A stretch of DNA of 64,000 nucleotides from Microcoleus sp. FACHB-672 (GTDB lineage Bacteria > Cyanobacteriota > Cyanobacteriia > Cyanobacteriales > Oscillatoriaceae): the NCBI RefSeq assembly GCF_014695725.1, contig NZ_JACJOU010000019.1, forward strand, positions 372,001 to 436,000, written 5' to 3'. The stretch's first letter is position 1, and the number at the start of each line of letters is the position of its first letter. The notes below the pieces were generated by a model. It saw nothing but the letters and a program-made list of their open reading frames with translations. It was not told where the DNA came from and ran no database searches. A program made the position numbers and the translations under genes. This document shows, piece after piece, positions 26,681-35,364 of this stretch.

Positions 26681-27076
26681 TGAGAACTTAATAAATAGAT
26701 AAACTTAAGCTTAGCAAGCTTGACACAACAAGGAATAGATGTCCAGCCAATATCATCCATTCCCATCATCAACCATCTTCTGCATCTGCGTTTATCTGCG
26801 TGCATCTGCGGTTAAAAAAATCTTAACTTTATCCCCAAAAGCCATCAAACTCATAAATATCTAGTAAATATCATCAACCATCATCTATGCCTAACGGCAC
26901 GCTGCGCTATCATCTGTGTCTATCTATGGTTAAAAAATCTTAACCCCCAACCTTTAACAGCCCAACTAAAAAGTACCCAATCCAACAAAAAACGCCTGAC
27001 TTACCATCAGGCGCTTGCTCAAAAATTTACAGATTAAACAACTAAGCTGTCTAGTAAATTCTTCCAGAAAAAGAAA
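26681..27076. other. Spacer with dispersed TCTGCG repeats and the ndhB terminator
   Basis: About 400 bp. TCTGCGTTTATCTGCG and a related TCTGCGGTTAAAAA lie around 26778-26821. TATGCCTAACGGCACGCTG lies around 26886-26905. These are intergenic repeat modules that recur (38100-38175 and 24011). No gene is seen. Confidence 0.55.
26986..27014 (-). terminator. Rho-independent terminator downstream of ndhB
   Basis: On the minus strand CGCCTGA pairs with TCAGGCG around a 7-nt loop, followed by TTTTTTG. It lies about 63 bp after the ndhB stop. Confidence 0.85.
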
Positions 27077-28651
27077 CTAATTTCCTCTAGCCACCGGCAC
27101 ACTCTTAACAGCTGGCGCAGATGCCGCCGACTTTGGTTGCACCATTGTGGCTTGCAACATCGGAGTCCGGCTGACAGAACTATTCGCCAAAGTCAGGAAA
27201 GGATTAGACAAAATTCCTGCCAGAGAAGTCGCGACTAATGTTAGTACCAAACCAACTTGCAAAGGCCGCATTCCGCTCAAATCCCAACGGATTGGTGGGT
27301 AATTCTTCACAGCATCGGACATTTCCTGGGGTTCTTTGACAACCATCATCCTGACGACGCGGATGTAGTAGTAAATAGAGACAACAGTGGTAACTAACCC
27401 CAACAAGACTAAACCGTAAGCGCCTGATTGCCAGCCGGCCCAGAATAGGTAAATTTTGCCAAAGAAGCCGGCAAGCGGAGGAATGCCGCCCAAAGAAAGC
27501 AAGCAAATACTCAGTGCTAACGTAAGCAGAGGATCTTTTTGATACAACCCTGCGTATTCGCTAATTTGGTCTGTGCCGGTGCGGAGGGTGAAAAGAATAA
27601 CACAGGTGAAACCTCCTAAGTTCATGAACAAGTAAATTAGGAGATAAAACACCATGCTGGAATAACCGGCTTGTGTGCCGGTGATTAAGCCAATCATCAC
27701 AAAGCCGGCTTGGGCGATGGAAGAGTAAGCCAGCATTCGCTTCATGCTAGTTTGGGCGAGGGCAACGACGTTCCCCAACACCATACTCAACACAGCTAAG
27801 GCGGTAAAGACAAAGTGCCACTGTTCGGTGACGACGGGGAAAGCAGTGGTTAACAGGCGGATAGCGAGGGCAAATCCAGCGGCTTTGGAACCGACAGAAA
27901 GGAACGCAACAACAGGAGTTGGAGAACCTTCGTAAACGTCAGGTGTCCACTGGTGGAAAGGAACCGCTGAGATTTTGAAGGAGATGCCGGCAATTGCAAA
28001 GACTAAGGCAATCACAACTGCTAAAGATTGACCGGCATTGGCGTTGGCGATGCCGGTTGCAATTGCCCTCAGCTGGGTTTCGCCGCCTGACATTCCGTAC
28101 AGCAGAGAGACACCGTAGAGGAAGACTGCCGAACTGGAAGCGCCTATCAGCAAATATTTTAAGGCGGCTTCATTGGAACGCGGATCTCGCTTGGTGTAGC
28201 CGGTGAGTAGGTAGGAAGAGATACTTAGAGTCTCTAAGGAGATAAAGATCATCACCAGTTCATCAGCGCCGGAGAGGAACATCCCTCCGATGGTGGCGGT
28301 GAGTAAAATTGCCAAGAATTCCGCTATGGATGTGCCCGATTGCTCAACGTAGGTGATGGACATTAAAATTGTCACGGCAGCCGAGAGGGCAACAGTGCCG
28401 CGAAAAACGACACTTAGGGGATCGCTGTTAAAGCCTCCCAGAAACCCAATGGTGTTGGTGCTATCCCATTGATAATAAAGGGCGACGGTTGAAGCGAGAA
28501 GGCCGACGATCGCCACGTAGGGTGTCCAGCGGGCGGAGGTGCGCCCGACGATCAGATCGCCCACGAGTACGACCATGAGGGTGATGATGACGATCCCCTC
28601 TGGCAATACTGTGCCGGCGTTTAGCTGGGCTGCAAGATTGGCAAAGTTCAT
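27077..28651 (-). CDS. ndhB: NAD(P)H-quinone oxidoreductase (NDH-1) subunit 2
   Basis: Core proton-pumping membrane subunit of the photosynthetic NDH-1 complex in the thylakoid membrane, which takes part in cyclic electron flow, respiration and CO2 uptake. Product of 524 residues with about fourteen helices. Marks are [17 protein letters not shown], the antiporter-like [20 protein letters not shown], with a lysine in the channel and [15 protein letters not shown], and [18 protein letters not shown] chose the ATG at 28651 ([12 protein letters not shown]), matching the family start. The C-terminus carries a short Ala/Pro-rich tail. It is a single gene with its own terminator. Confidence 0.97.
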   Translation of the reverse strand: MNFANLAAQLNAGTVLPEGIVIITLMVVLVGDLIVGRTSARWTPYVAIVGLLASTVALYYQWDSTNTIGFLGGFNSDPLSVVFRGTVALSAAVTILMSITYVEQSGTSIAEFLAILLTATIGGMFLSGADELVMIFISLETLSISSYLLTGYTKRDPRSNEAALKYLLIGASSSAVFLYGVSLLYGMSGGETQLRAIATGIANANAGQSLAVVIALVFAIAGISFKISAVPFHQWTPDVYEGSPTPVVAFLSVGSKAAGFALAIRLLTTAFPVVTEQWHFVFTALAVLSMVLGNVVALAQTSMKRMLAYSSIAQAGFVMIGLITGTQAGYSSMVFYLLIYLFMNLGGFTCVILFTLRTGTDQISEYAGLYQKDPLLTLALSICLLSLGGIPPLAGFFGKIYLFWAGWQSGAYGLVLLGLVTTVVSIYYYIRVVRMMVVKEPQEMSDAVKNYPPIRWDLSGMRPLQVGLVLTLVATSLAGILSNPFLTLANSSVSRTPMLQATMVQPKSAASAPAVKSVPVARGN

Positions 28652-29092
28652 AAGGCTAATTAGGCAGATATTGGTAGCGCTTGGCAGCAATGCTTAAAAT
28701 TATTTTACAATCTTGAATTTTACCGTGTTATTTGCCCTACTGTCCGATAATGTAGGCGTTCGCTTCAGTTTGGCCGGCTCGAAAACAGTTTTTAAACACG
28801 CCAGCTATCGAGTTTTAAGTTGTAATTTAATGCTTGATTCGCGGATCGTGAGAGCAGTTGCCGGTGATTACCGTTAAATTCTTTTGAAGTACAATTGCAG
28901 CAATTAACACATCAGCAAGAATGTATTGAGTGTCAGTATTTTTGCATTAAGAATTTTGCCGTTTCGTGCTTTAAAAATCGATAAAGCAAGGAAATCAAGA
29001 AGAAGACTTTAAGAATTCTTTACCAAAAAATGTGAAACCTTTAGACACTGCTAGCTTTCACAAAAGAAAAGATATTTTAGAGAGAATCTCAC
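28652..29092. other. Gene-free region upstream of ndhB and downstream of proC
   Basis: About 440 bp, AT-rich. It must hold the ndhB promoter, but no convincing box or structure was identified. Confidence 0.4.
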
Positions 29093-29914
29093 TCACGAAT
29101 TGCCAAGTTCTTTAGACCGGCACGCCGCTGCTTTCACTGCTTCGATTAAAGCTGAACGGAAGCCGGCGTTTTCTAATTCAGCAATGCCGGCAATTGTGGT
29201 GCCACCCGGACTCGTGACCCGATCTTTCAATTCAGCGGGGTGTATTCCCGATTCTTGCAACAGCAGTGCTGTCCCTAAGACTGTTTGCAGTGCCAACTTC
29301 GCCGCGACTGCACGCGGCAAACCTGCATAAACACCGCCATCTGTCAAGGCTTCTATTAAAATTGCCACATAACCAGGGCCAGAACCCGAAAGGCCGGTTA
29401 CCGCATCCATCATGGATTCGGGTACTTCTACCACTTCCCCTACAGCCTGAAGGATTTGCTGCGCTTGCTCTAGATGTTGGGGTTGGACGTGTTTGCCGGC
29501 TGCAATTGCTGAAATACCCGCTCCTACCGTTGCCGGGGTATTTGGCATCGCTCGGATCACCGGCCAACCCGGAAAAGCGGATTCTAACTTACTAACCGTA
29601 ACGCCGGCTAAAATCGACACCACTACCGGGATCCGGCTATCTGTCACGCAGGCAACTGTCTGGGCAATTTCTACCGTCAGTGCGTCAAATACTTGAGGTT
29701 TTACCGCCAACAGCAGTACATCTGTTGCAAAAGCAACGGCGCGATTGTCTGCTGTAACCTGCACACCGTATTGCTGCGATAAAACACTGCGCCGGTGCGG
29801 TTGGGGGTCGCTCACTAAAACTTCGTCTGACCGATAAACTTGTTGAGCGACCAAACGGGATAATAGAGCTTCTCCCATTACCCCACCGCCAATGATGCCA
29901 AGCTTGATACTCAT
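29093..29914 (-). CDS. proC: Pyrroline-5-carboxylate reductase
   Basis: NADPH-dependent enzyme of 273 residues for the last step of proline synthesis, acting as a decamer in the cytosol. Rossmann motif GIIGGGVMGEALLSRL is at the start; PVIRAMPNTPATVGAG lies mid-protein; the substrate-binding C-terminal region has GLSGSGPGYVAILIEAL and RVTSPGGTTIAGIAELE. It is the last gene of the minus-strand run pipX-pipY-sepF-proC, 91 bp after sepF, an order I recall from other cyanobacteria. Confidence 0.96.
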   Translation of the reverse strand: MSIKLGIIGGGVMGEALLSRLVAQQVYRSDEVLVSDPQPHRRSVLSQQYGVQVTADNRAVAFATDVLLLAVKPQVFDALTVEIAQTVACVTDSRIPVVVSILAGVTVSKLESAFPGWPVIRAMPNTPATVGAGISAIAAGKHVQPQHLEQAQQILQAVGEVVEVPESMMDAVTGLSGSGPGYVAILIEALTDGGVYAGLPRAVAAKLALQTVLGTALLLQESGIHPAELKDRVTSPGGTTIAGIAELENAGFRSALIEAVKAAACRSKELGNS

Positions 29915-30005
29915 TTGTCCTTTATTCTTAGGGGTCAGTTGTTTTGGCCACTGACCGCTGTACAGGCGGGTTTCACCAACCCGCCCTTACCGATGACTAA
30001 TAACT

Positions 30006-30590
30006 TTATTGAACCATGCGGACTTGTTCTGGCGTCCAGTTGGCAGCGGGTGCTGTGCCGGCCGGGCGAGAAGCCCGCAGGTGCGGCTGGAGAACATCAT
30101 GAACAACACCGGATTGGGTGCTGACTTGAACACAGCTCGGTGTAAAGAGGAAGATGCTTTCCCCAATGCGCTCTTGATGGCCGTCCAGGGCATAGGTGCC
30201 GCCGGCAATAAAGTCTACCGCCCGCTGAGCTTGGTCTGGATCCATCAAGGTCAGATTTAAAACAACAGACTTACGTCCCCGCAGTGCTTGAATCGCTTGA
30301 GGCATTTCCTCAAAGGTGCGGGGTTCCATAACCACCACTTCAGAGATTCCGCTAGCAGCTCCTGGCAATCCAATCACATTACTTATTCCTGTACCGATAG
30401 GTGCGCCGGTCATAGATTGCTCGCGTAAACGAGCACGATTCGGACGGTCTTCTGCCGTTTGAGGCGAGGCATTTTCTTCTTGATAGACCGTTTGATATCT
30501 GTCTCCTTCCATCTCGTCGTACTCGTACTCGTAATCAACGGACTGGTTGAGACCGACAAAGTCGCGTAGCTTAGAAAATATGCTGTTCAC
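30006..30590 (-). CDS. sepF: Cell division protein SepF (Cdv2)
   Basis: Cytoplasmic protein of 194 residues that bundles FtsZ filaments and helps anchor the Z ring; it is important in cyanobacteria, which lack FtsA. The N-terminal amphipathic helix [15 protein letters not shown] can bind membrane. An acidic, variable linker follows (to about residue 85). The conserved core reads [39 protein letters not shown], and [18 protein letters not shown]. The usual SepF layout and length fit well. Its gap of 337 bp from pipY suggests its own promoter as well. Confidence 0.95.
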   Translation of the reverse strand: MNSIFSKLRDFVGLNQSVDYEYEYDEMEGDRYQTVYQEENASPQTAEDRPNRARLREQSMTGAPIGTGISNVIGLPGAASGISEVVVMEPRTFEEMPQAIQALRGRKSVVLNLTLMDPDQAQRAVDFIAGGTYALDGHQERIGESIFLFTPSCVQVSTQSGVVHDVLQPHLRASRPAGTAPAANWTPEQVRMVQ

Positions 30591-30927
30591 GGTTGACGCT
30601 CCATTACAACTAGGGTTAACTCTAACAAACAGATTCCCTCGATAGGAAGATTAAGCAAAGCTTCTAGTTACAAGTTTTTGGACAAAAACCCTATTCACTT
30701 TAAGCGTTTGAATTGGATTTTATGGCTGGGATCTCATTTTTTAGCCAGCTTGAGAATAATTTGCTGGTTGCTGACTTTTTTGAGATCGCTGGGCGAGTAT
30801 TTGAAGCGCTTGCTAAGGGAATCTGGTTTCCGCTCACTCCTTAAGTGTTAAGTTTATGTCCTCTGCACTGTCCAATTTAACAGCTTATTTTATACCGCAA
30901 CCGGCGTTTTTGTTATTAACCAGAGAA
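30591..30927. other. Spacer between pipY and sepF
   Basis: 337 bp, no gene. It probably carries a promoter for sepF; no strong -10/-35 pair or hairpin was picked out. Confidence 0.35.
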
Positions 30928-31593
30928 TTATATTGTCCGTTTGCCAAACAACACCGTCCCCAGCCGGATCATTGTCGCACCGGCTTTAACCGCTAGCGGG
31001 TAATCATCAGACATTCCCATCGACAGTTGCTGCATTTGCATATTTGGCCAATTTTTTTCTGCGATTTGAGCGGCCAGTTCACGGGTGCGCTCAAACACAG
31101 TCAAGGTTTCAGCCTCATCTATGCCGAGGGGAGGAATTGTCATCAAACCTTGAATTTGCAGATGCCGGCACTGAGCGAGATCAGGCAGATCCGCGAGTAA
31201 ATCGGGGATCGTCCAGCCAAATTTGCCGGGATCGCTCAAAATTTTCACCTGTAAGCAAACTTGGGGCGTAAAAGGCCCCTCTGAAGCCAGCCGGTCTAAG
31301 CGCTGAGCTAATTTCAAGCTGTCTACCGAATGAATCCACTGAAATTGCTCCAAAGCTTTTTGGACTTTATTGCTTTGTAGATGCCCGATCAAGTGCCAAG
31401 TGATATCAGGCAAATCTGATAACTGTGTTTGCTTGGCTTCCGCTTCTTGGACGCGACTTTCGCCAAAATCTCGAATTCCGGCGGCGTAAGCTTCTCGCAT
31501 CGCATCCACCGGCACCTGCTTGCTGACGGCAATCAATCGCACATCAGCCGGTAAGCCGGCGCGAATATTCGTAATCCGCTCAGCAATCGTCAT
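30928..31593 (-). CDS. pipY: PLP homeostasis protein (YggS/PipY family)
   Basis: Single-domain PLP-binding protein of 221 residues that keeps vitamin B6 and amino-acid pools in balance rather than catalysing a known reaction. The PLP lysine is K25 in VRLIAVSKQVPVDAM. Other marks are IRDFGESRVQEAEAK, DITWHLIGHLQSNKV, and the C-terminal LSMGMSDDYPLAVKAGATMIRLGTVLFG region. It overlaps pipX by 4 bp, the arrangement known in Synechococcus, where PipX and PipY are functionally linked. The start ATG lies inside the end of pipX, so translation is coupled. Confidence 0.96.
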   Translation of the reverse strand: MTIAERITNIRAGLPADVRLIAVSKQVPVDAMREAYAAGIRDFGESRVQEAEAKQTQLSDLPDITWHLIGHLQSNKVQKALEQFQWIHSVDSLKLAQRLDRLASEGPFTPQVCLQVKILSDPGKFGWTIPDLLADLPDLAQCRHLQIQGLMTIPPLGIDEAETLTVFERTRELAAQIAEKNWPNMQMQQLSMGMSDDYPLAVKAGATMIRLGTVLFGKRTI

Positions 31594-31859
31594 TGAAATG
31601 TCCGGTGATGAATCACTTGCAGTTGATCGTACTCCTTCATCTGGCCAGTACGGCGGAGCAGGCGTAAACGATTTTCTACCATTAAACGAGCGTCAGCGCG
31701 AGTAACCGGCTCAAATTTCATGCCTGTGGTGCTGGCACTCACCAGAAAAAATAAACGCTGGGCATAAAGTGTGGTGAACAATTCCTGATCTTCGCCCAGC
31801 ACACATATCTGGTAAAGCAGGCCAAACGTAGGATGATTTAAGTAATTTTCTGTATCCAT
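31590..31859 (-). CDS. pipX: PipX, NtcA coactivator
   Basis: Small regulator of 89 residues found only in cyanobacteria. It binds either the PII protein or the transcription factor NtcA, depending on 2-oxoglutarate and energy, and so tunes nitrogen-responsive genes. The N-terminal Tudor-like domain is visible in ENYLNHPTFGLLYQICVLGE and TLYAQRLFFLVSA; the C-terminal two helices are ARLMVENRLRLLRRTGQMKE. It is normal in length. First gene of the pipX-pipY(-sepF-proC) group; I found no GTA-N8-TAC NtcA site just upstream. Confidence 0.97.
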   Translation of the reverse strand: MDTENYLNHPTFGLLYQICVLGEDQELFTTLYAQRLFFLVSASTTGMKFEPVTRADARLMVENRLRLLRRTGQMKEYDQLQVIHHRTFQ

Positions 31860-31985
31860 TGATTGTCCGATTCGCCTCTGGCATGGCTCAACGTTGTTAG
31901 ATATAAAGAAACAAGGGATTTTGGGTGTTTACTGGACAAGCTGATTAGATCACCCATGCCTGACTTTCCTCAACAGGCTTTAAAT

Positions 31986-32399
31986 TCAAGAGCAAAACGC
32001 CAACGCGGTTGCAGTGCAATACTCTCCGTCGTGACTGATGCTCACCTGCCACTGGCACTGTCCCCACTCAGCAACCAAAGCCGCAGCTGCCCCATATAGA
32101 TATAGTTGCGGTGCACCCGTGAGCTGGCGTTGAATTTCAACATCGGTGTAGCGGATTCCCTGCCAGCCGGTTCCCAGCGCTTTCACAACCGCTTCTTTGG
32201 CAGCCCAGCGCCCCGCAAACCGTTTGATTGAGGCTTGATTACCGGCTTCGCTTCTGCTGCGTGAATTGCCCTCCAATTGAGTACAATCACGCTGTTCAGC
32301 TGGGGTGTAGACTCGCCGCACAAAACGTTCACCAAAGCGGTCTAACGCTCCTTGAATCCGGGGAATATAAACAATATCCGTGCCTAGGTGAATGGTCAA
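31986..32399 (-). CDS. acpS: Holo-[acyl-carrier-protein] synthase
   Basis: Mg-dependent enzyme that moves phosphopantetheine from CoA to acyl carrier protein. Product of 137 residues with the start TIHLGTDIVYIPRI (catalytic Asp) and RFAGRWAAKEAVVKALGTG (catalytic Glu and Lys). The C-terminal strand has WQVSISHDGEYCTATALAF. A 15-residue insert around SRSRSEAGNQAS precedes the second motif. Start is uncertain: I chose TTG at 32399, preceded by GGAG; another TTG at 32423 gives eight more residues. It follows pabB on the same strand after about 100 bp. Confidence 0.9.
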   Translation of the reverse strand: MTIHLGTDIVYIPRIQGALDRFGERFVRRVYTPAEQRDCTQLEGNSRSRSEAGNQASIKRFAGRWAAKEAVVKALGTGWQGIRYTDVEIQRQLTGAPQLYLYGAAAALVAEWGQCQWQVSISHDGEYCTATALAFCS

Positions 32400-32502
32400 A
32401 GTGGCCGATCTCCACGATGTCAACCATTACTTTAAGAGAAAATGCCCCCCATTGCGCGAATGTTTGTTTCTTTTGACAATACGGCTTTGAGCGCTATGAC
32501 AA

Positions 32503-33954
32503 TCAGGGGGGATATATTTGCGTTTGTTCGAGGGCGGCGAGCTGAGCTTTTGCTTTTTGCAAAGATTCACACCACTCTTTCTCCGGATCGCTGTCTGCGA
32601 CTATGCCGGCACCCACTTGACCCCAAACGATGTTAGAGGGCTGAGTTGAGCTTGACTCAGGCGTGAATAATAGGGTGCGGATCAGGATATTTAAGTCTAA
32701 GTTGCCTTGCCAATCTAAATAGCCGCAAGAACCGTAGAACAAATTGCGACGCACCAGCTCTAATTCTTCAATAATTTCCATGCAGCGAACTTTGGGGCAG
32801 CCGGTGATCGTGCCGCCGGGAAACATGGCGCGAATCAAATCTGCGCTGTCACAGTTTGCTTGCATGGTGCCAATGATGTTGCTAACGAGATGCATGACAT
32901 GGCTGTAGCGCTCGATGGTAAGTAGTTCATCCACACAAACCGATCCCCACTCACAAACTCGCCCTAAATCATTGCGCTCTAAGTCAACGAGCATGATGTG
33001 TTCGGCTTGTTCTTTAATATTGGCGAGCAAGTCTTTGGCAAGTTGTTCGTCAAGTGCCGAGGTGGTGCCGCGTGAGCGTGTACCGGCAATGGGACGGGTT
33101 TGGGCTTGCCGGTTTTGCAGTTGCACTAACCGTTCTGGAGAACAGCTGATCACGTCTCCCCAAGGTGTCTGCCAATAGCTAGCGAAGGGAGAAGGATTAA
33201 TTTGTTGCAAGGCGCGATAAATCGACCAGCTTTCAGCGTTGGTTCGGGTTTCAAATCTCAGGGAAAGATTGGCTTGAAAGATATCACCGGCACGAATATA
33301 TTTTTGAGCTTGCAGAACGGCTGCCTGATATTCTGCTTGAGACATTTGGAATTTAGGAGCCGGCATTGGAGATTTCTCCCCGTCTCCCCGTCTCCCCGTC
33401 TCCCCGTCTCCCTCTCTCCCCTTCTCTACTTGCCCCTGCATTCGATCCAGTTCACCGCTATCGCTAGCGGCTAACCACAAGGTTTGCTCGTGATGATCGA
33501 GGACAGCAAAGGATGCCGGTTCGTACCAGTAGGCAACCGGAAAGGGCAGGGGATCGGGTTTTAAATTGGGTAGACGCTCAATTTCCTTGGCCAAATCGTA
33601 GCCCAACCAGCCCAGCCAGCCGCCGGTGAAGGGGAGTTCTGAGTTCTGAGTGGTAAGTTCTGAGTTTGTGGCGCGTTGCAACTGGCGGCGGAGGAAGGGG
33701 AGAATTTCACCCACTGCCGGTGTCCACATTTGGGGCTTGCCATCTATGATTCGAGGAGCGCCGGCACAGATGGAATATCGCGTTAGGGGTTGACAGTCTC
33801 CATTTGCTATATATGGACTTTCCAGCAGGGTGGCAATTGCATTTGTAGGTGAGTTGCCGGCATTTGAGATGCGAAAAAGGGCGTCAAAGATTTCTGAGCC
33901 GGTACGATTTTCTAAGGGAAGTGTTCGCCAATACCAGGGTTGTATAGGTTGCAT
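32503..33954 (-). CDS. pabB: Aminodeoxychorismate synthase component I, with repeat-encoded linkers
   Basis: Chorismate-utilising enzyme of 483 residues that, with an amidotransferase subunit, makes 4-amino-4-deoxychorismate for folate. C-terminal catalytic domain (about 205-475): YIRAGDIFQANLSLRFE, SCSPERLVQL, TRPIAGTRSRG, LVDLERNDLGRVCEWGSV, and FPGGTITGCPKVRCME. The PIAGTR motif favours PabB over TrpE. Two stretches are unusual: residues 97-107 (NSELTTQNSEL) come from 7-bp repeats, and residues 178-194 (REGDGETGRRGDGE) from an 8-bp repeat. Both lie in linker positions of the N-terminal half. The frame stays intact. Since 8 and 7 are not multiples of three, repeat gain or loss would break it. 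Confidence 0.93.
   Translation of the reverse strand: MQPIQPWYWRTLPLENRTGSEIFDALFRISNAGNSPTNAIATLLESPYIANGDCQPLTRYSICAGAPRIIDGKPQMWTPAVGEILPFLRRQLQRATNSELTTQNSELPFTGGWLGWLGYDLAKEIERLPNLKPDPLPFPVAYWYEPASFAVLDHHEQTLWLAASDSGELDRMQGQVEKGREGDGETGRRGDGEKSPMPAPKFQMSQAEYQAAVLQAQKYIRAGDIFQANLSLRFETRTNAESWSIYRALQQINPSPFASYWQTPWGDVISCSPERLVQLQNRQAQTRPIAGTRSRGTTSALDEQLAKDLLANIKEQAEHIMLVDLERNDLGRVCEWGSVCVDELLTIERYSHVMHLVSNIIGTMQANCDSADLIRAMFPGGTITGCPKVRCMEIIEELELVRRNLFYGSCGYLDWQGNLDLNILIRTLLFTPESSSTQPSNIVWGQVGAGIVADSDPEKEWCESLQKAKAQLAALEQTQIYPP
33375..33425. repeat. 8-bp tandem repeat inside pabB
   Basis: TCTCCCCG occurs four times perfectly at 33375-33406 and continues as degenerate units to about 33425. 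Read on the minus strand it encodes a repeating Gly-Asp-Gly-Glu-rich linker. The unit length is not a multiple of three. Confidence 0.92.
33636..33663. repeat. 7-bp tandem repeat inside pabB
   Basis: GTTCTGA, GTTCTGA, GTGGTAA, GTTCTGA in tandem, a typical cyanobacterial heptamer (STRR) array lying within coding DNA. Confidence 0.85.
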
Positions 33955-33995
33955 GAGAATCTTGGAGTTATCTCCAATTTAAAATCTAAAATTAA

Positions 33996-35000
33996 TCAAG
34001 CTTCCCATCCCCAAATCAAGCGCGCCGCCCAGAAAACAATTAAGCCGGTTAAGGCGATTCCGTCCCAGGTTTTTAAGCGCAATTGATACCACTCGACGCG
34101 ATGTTGATTTGGGCTGGTAAAACCGCGCACTTGCATCGCACTGGCGATTTGAGCCGCACGTAACAGTAAGTTTTCTAGCAGCTTTTCGGCCACCATTAAC
34201 CAAACTTGCGTAGCACCCCGGAAGCCAAGTTTTTTCCAGTTAATTGCCCGCGTCCAGATGGAGCGAACTAAGTTTTGCACTTCTTCCAAAACCAGGGGAA
34301 TAAATCGCAAAGATAAGGTTAAAGTCAGAGCAATTTCTGTTACCGGCCAATTGAAGCGTCGCAGGGGTTGCATTAAGCTTTCAATGCCGGCAGTAATTTC
34401 TTCGGGTGCTGTGGTGAGTAGGTAGAGGTTTGTACTGTAAATTACCGTAAAGTATAAGGTACTGAGGCTGATGGCAAGTTGCAGTGAGCGTCGGCTAATT
34501 TTTAATGGCCCTCGATTAAATAAAATGTAATTGTAGTCGGTGGGCTGGGGAAGAGTTTTGATTTCGGTTTGTGTGTCGGCAGTCCCCTCTTTCTGCGGGT
34601 TTTCTCTCCAACCAAAGGGGTTATACCAGGAGTTGCGGCGCACCGGCACCGGCGCTACAGTTGCCGGTTGTTGGGCAAAAGTTATCTCATTTGTCGGCAG
34701 TCTGGGTTGATAGCTAACGGCAATTCCGTCGGGCGCGAAAGCCCCCAAAACGAAGATAAATGTACATAACGTTAGCAGCCAACCTAATTGCTGCCGCCAC
34801 ACCCGCCAGGGAATTTTTGCACTCAGTGTCAGCACAATTAGAATTATTACCAGGGCAAGACGCCAAAGCGAATTTGCCAGAAGCGGGGCAATTAAAAAGC
34901 TCATCAGCCATGCAATTTTAACGCGCGAATCCAGCCGATGTAGCCAAGTAATGGGTTGTTCTAGATATAGTCCAAGCGGGAGTGAGCGCAGTAAGTCCAT
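33996..35000 (-). CDS. EcfT/CbiQ-like energy-coupling transporter membrane protein with a large insertion
   Basis: Membrane protein of 334 residues similar to the EcfT/CbiQ transmembrane scaffold of energy-coupling-factor vitamin and metal importers. It starts LPLGLYLEQPITWLHRLDSRVKI, as usual. The C-terminal coupling region has LTLTLSLRFIPLVLEEVQNL and a second Ala-Arg-Gly helix in RAAQIASAMQVRGF. A polar stretch of about 70 residues (about 95-165, with FGWRENPQKEGT) interrupts the helices and makes the protein longer than the usual 250-270. No ATPase or S component is adjacent. Its substrate is unknown. Confidence 0.85.
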   Translation of the reverse strand: MDLLRSLPLGLYLEQPITWLHRLDSRVKIAWLMSFLIAPLLANSLWRLALVIILIVLTLSAKIPWRVWRQQLGWLLTLCTFIFVLGAFAPDGIAVSYQPRLPTNEITFAQQPATVAPVPVRRNSWYNPFGWRENPQKEGTADTQTEIKTLPQPTDYNYILFNRGPLKISRRSLQLAISLSTLYFTVIYSTNLYLLTTAPEEITAGIESLMQPLRRFNWPVTEIALTLTLSLRFIPLVLEEVQNLVRSIWTRAINWKKLGFRGATQVWLMVAEKLLENLLLRAAQIASAMQVRGFTSPNQHRVEWYQLRLKTWDGIALTGLIVFWAARLIWGWEA

Positions 35001-35364
35001 CTGAAGATTTTAACTTTTTAGGTTTGTTATAAATTTTACAGTTGGGTTATTTCATTTTTAAATAAAAATTGTGGTTTTATTAAATTATCTCCTATTTTAT
35101 TTAGTATGTTCACTCAAAAGCCTAGATTCATTTACTAGGAAATTAAATACTTTCTATTTTTATTGTTTATATAAATAACTATATTTGAGTTAAAGAGTGT
35201 TTTGTATGTTCTCAGAAATTTGGCATGAGTTGAGCTAAATTTTACTAAAAGCTATATAAAATAGGGGCGTTTAAACCGGCACTGTTAGCGCATCGGGAAT
35301 TCGCCCCTACAGATCCTGAAGATTTTAGATTTGACATTCAATCTAAAACCTAAAATCTCCAACT
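35001..35364. other. AT-rich spacer between der and the EcfT-like gene
   Basis: About 364 bp, strongly AT-rich, no gene. Near der there is a heptamer-type inverted repeat (35323-35361): ATTTTAGATTTGA with TCTAAAACCTAAAATCT. It could serve as the end of the der transcript. Confidence 0.5.

Noticed and set aside
33375-33425. CRISPR array
   Set aside because: The repeat unit is 8 bp with no spacers and lies inside pabB.
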